From: Mesorhizobium sp. B2-7-1
GTDB lineage: Bacteria; Pseudomonadota; Alphaproteobacteria; Rhizobiales; Rhizobiaceae
DNA length: 64,000 bases
NCBI RefSeq assembly: GCF_006440735.1
Contig: NZ_VFUA01000024.1
Coordinates: 1 to 64,000 of the forward strand
Reading direction: 5' to 3'
Shown here: piece after piece, positions 62,885 to 64,000 of the stretch
Position numbering within the stretch: position 1 is the stretch's first letter
Layout: each line of letters begins with the position of its first letter
Made by a program: the position numbers and the translations under genes
The notes under the pieces: generated by a model
The model's database searches: none
What the model saw: the letters and a program-made list of their open reading frames with translations, nothing else
Told to the model about the DNA's origin: nothing

Positions 62885-64000
62885 TGACTGGCCAGAACCC
62901 GTATCAGGGAACCGAATGGTGGCGCGGCTGCGTCATCTACCAGGTCTATCCGCGTTCCTTCCAGGATACGACCGGCGACGGCAGCGGCGACTTGAAGGGC
63001 ATCACAGCGCGGCTCGCCCATATCGCGTCGCTGGGCGTCGACGCGGTCTGGCTGTCGCCCTTCTTCAGGTCGCCGATGGCCGACATGGGCTACGATGTGT
63101 CCGACTATCGCGACGTCGATCCGATGTTCGGGACGCTGGAGGATTTCGACGCACTGGTCGCCGAGGCGCATCGGTTCGGCCTGAAGCTCATCATCGACCA
63201 GGTGATCTCGCATTCTTCCGACAAGCATGAATGGTTCGTCGAAAGCCGCGCCAGCCGCGACAATGCCAAGGCCGATTGGTATGTCTGGGCGGACGCCAGG
63301 CCGGACGGCAATGCCCCCAACAACTGGCTGTCCGTCTTTGGCGGCCCGTCCTGGGAATGGGACGCCACCCGCCGGCAATACTACATGCACAATTTTCTGG
63401 CCGCTCAGCCGGATTTGAACTTCCACAATCCGCAGGTCCAGGACGCGCTGCTCGACACCGTGCGCTTCTGGCTGGAGCGCGGCGTCGACGGCTTCCGGCT
63501 GGATACCGTCAACTACTATGTCCATGACCGCTGGCTGCGCGACAACCCGCCCTTGGCGTCGAGCGTCGCCGGCACCAACGGCTCGACCAGCACCTACGGC
63601 TTCCAGGAGCATCTTTTCGACAAGACGCGGCCCGAGAATCTCGACTTCCTGAAACGCTTCCGCGCGCTGCTTAATGAATATCCGGGCCGCGCCGCGGTCG
63701 GTGAGGTCGGCGACGAGGAGCGTTCGCTGCAGACGCTCGCCGCCTATGTGTCCGGCGGCGACAAATTGCAGATGTGCTACACGTTCGATCTGCTCAGCCC
63801 GCAATTTTCCGCCGCCCATGTGCGCGGCTGCGTCGAGGCTTTCGAGAACGCCGTCGCCGACGGCTGGGTCTGCTGGGCCTTCTCCAACCACGACGTGGTG
63901 CGCCACGTTAGCCGCTGGACGCGCCCCGGAGGAAATCCGGACGCGGTGGCGAAGTTCTCGATCGTGCTGCTTGCCTGCCTGCGCGGCTCGATCTGCCTGT
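62884..64000 (+). CDS. aglA: GH13 alpha-glucosidase, 5' part (cut by the window edge)
   Basis: First 372 codons of an oligo-1,6/alpha-glucosidase-type GH13 enzyme. WWRGCVIYQVYPRSFQDTTG, GDGSGDLKGI, VDAVWLSPFFRSPMADMGYDVSDYRDVDP, DQVISHSSDKHEWF, PDLNFHNPQVQDALL, nucleophile aspartate in GVDGFRLDTVNYYV, VGEVGDEERSLQ with the likely acid glutamate, and FSNHDVVRHVSRW are all in order. The pattern resembles rhizobial AglA, which hydrolyses maltose, sucrose or trehalose-type substrates in the cytoplasm. The start overlaps the glgX stop by one base, so it is translated with the glycogen operon and probably deals with short maltodextrins released by GlgX. The symbol is by resemblance. Confidence 0.88.
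   Translation, partial: MTGQNPYQGTEWWRGCVIYQVYPRSFQDTTGDGSGDLKGITARLAHIASLGVDAVWLSPFFRSPMADMGYDVSDYRDVDPMFGTLEDFDALVAEAHRFGLKLIIDQVISHSSDKHEWFVESRASRDNAKADWYVWADARPDGNAPNNWLSVFGGPSWEWDATRRQYYMHNFLAAQPDLNFHNPQVQDALLDTVRFWLERGVDGFRLDTVNYYVHDRWLRDNPPLASSVAGTNGSTSTYGFQEHLFDKTRPENLDFLKRFRALLNEYPGRAAVGEVGDEERSLQTLAAYVSGGDKLQMCYTFDLLSPQFSAAHVRGCVEAFENAVADGWVCWAFSNHDVVRHVSRWTRPGGNPDAVAKFSIVLLACLRGSICL

Overview
The window looks like chromosome of a G+C-rich alphaproteobacterium of the order Rhizobiales, most likely a Mesorhizobium-type organism. This rests on a frcBCA fructose transporter divergent from a ROK regulator, a seven-gene glgP-glgB-glgC-glgA-pgm-glgX-alpha-glucosidase cluster, a fused cysNC beside cysD and cysQ, and several families of intergenic palindromes of the kind scattered through rhizobial genomes. 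I ran no database search; family calls come from reading the proteins.

Layout. 1-442: the 3' part of an acetamidase/formamidase gene, preceded by a 20-base stretch resembling a Tn5/Nextera mosaic end, so the left edge may be a contig end with residual adapter. 521-595: tRNA-Gln(UUG). 816-4375 (minus): phosphomannomutase, GDP-mannose 4,6-dehydratase and an SDR reductase, a route to a GDP-6-deoxyhexose. 4474-7720: a VOC protein and pyruvate phosphate dikinase. 7947-10404: two tandem GT9 (heptosyltransferase-family) genes. 10547-16687: mixed housekeeping genes (secreted polysaccharide deacetylase, DUF427, an unrecognised small protein, acyl-CoA ligase, DUF1499, MBL hydrolase, BioY), ending in a perfect hairpin terminator.

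16910-39717 is a surface-polysaccharide region. rfbACBD makes dTDP-L-rhamnose. A 1141-residue methyltransferase/double-GT2 fusion and two methyltransferases follow on the plus strand. On the minus strand come a further methyltransferase, a tightly overlapping GT2 - methyltransferase - flippase-like - YfhO-like operon, and a Wzm/Wzt ABC exporter. Then come a CapD/WbpM-type epimerase-dehydratase, a GT2, a short PglC-type sugar-phosphate transferase, an SDR epimerase and an O-antigen ligase/polymerase. Parts of this region (about 25.2-28.2 kb) are much more A+T-rich than the flanks, which suggests acquired or mosaic DNA. The GT2/flippase-like/YfhO-like operon has the logic of a Gtr-type periplasmic sugar-modification cassette built from different parts; it is my best candidate for an undescribed system.

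40159-43794 is cysD-cysNC-cysQ (APS/PAPS synthesis and PAP removal), followed by a 178-bp inverted-repeat element and a DegT-family sugar aminotransferase (minus). 45402-51277 is the Frc sugar-uptake region: kinase, FucU-type mutarotase and ROK regulator leftward, frcBCA rightward. A 36-bp palindrome between them carries a TTGACA on each side, and a REP-like stem-loop lies between frcB and frcC. 51411-64000 is the glycogen operon, cut by the right edge inside a GH13 alpha-glucosidase. Palindromic repeats recur between genes, one of them supplying the ribosome-binding site of glgX, and a 29-bp tandem repeat straddles the glgC stop codon.
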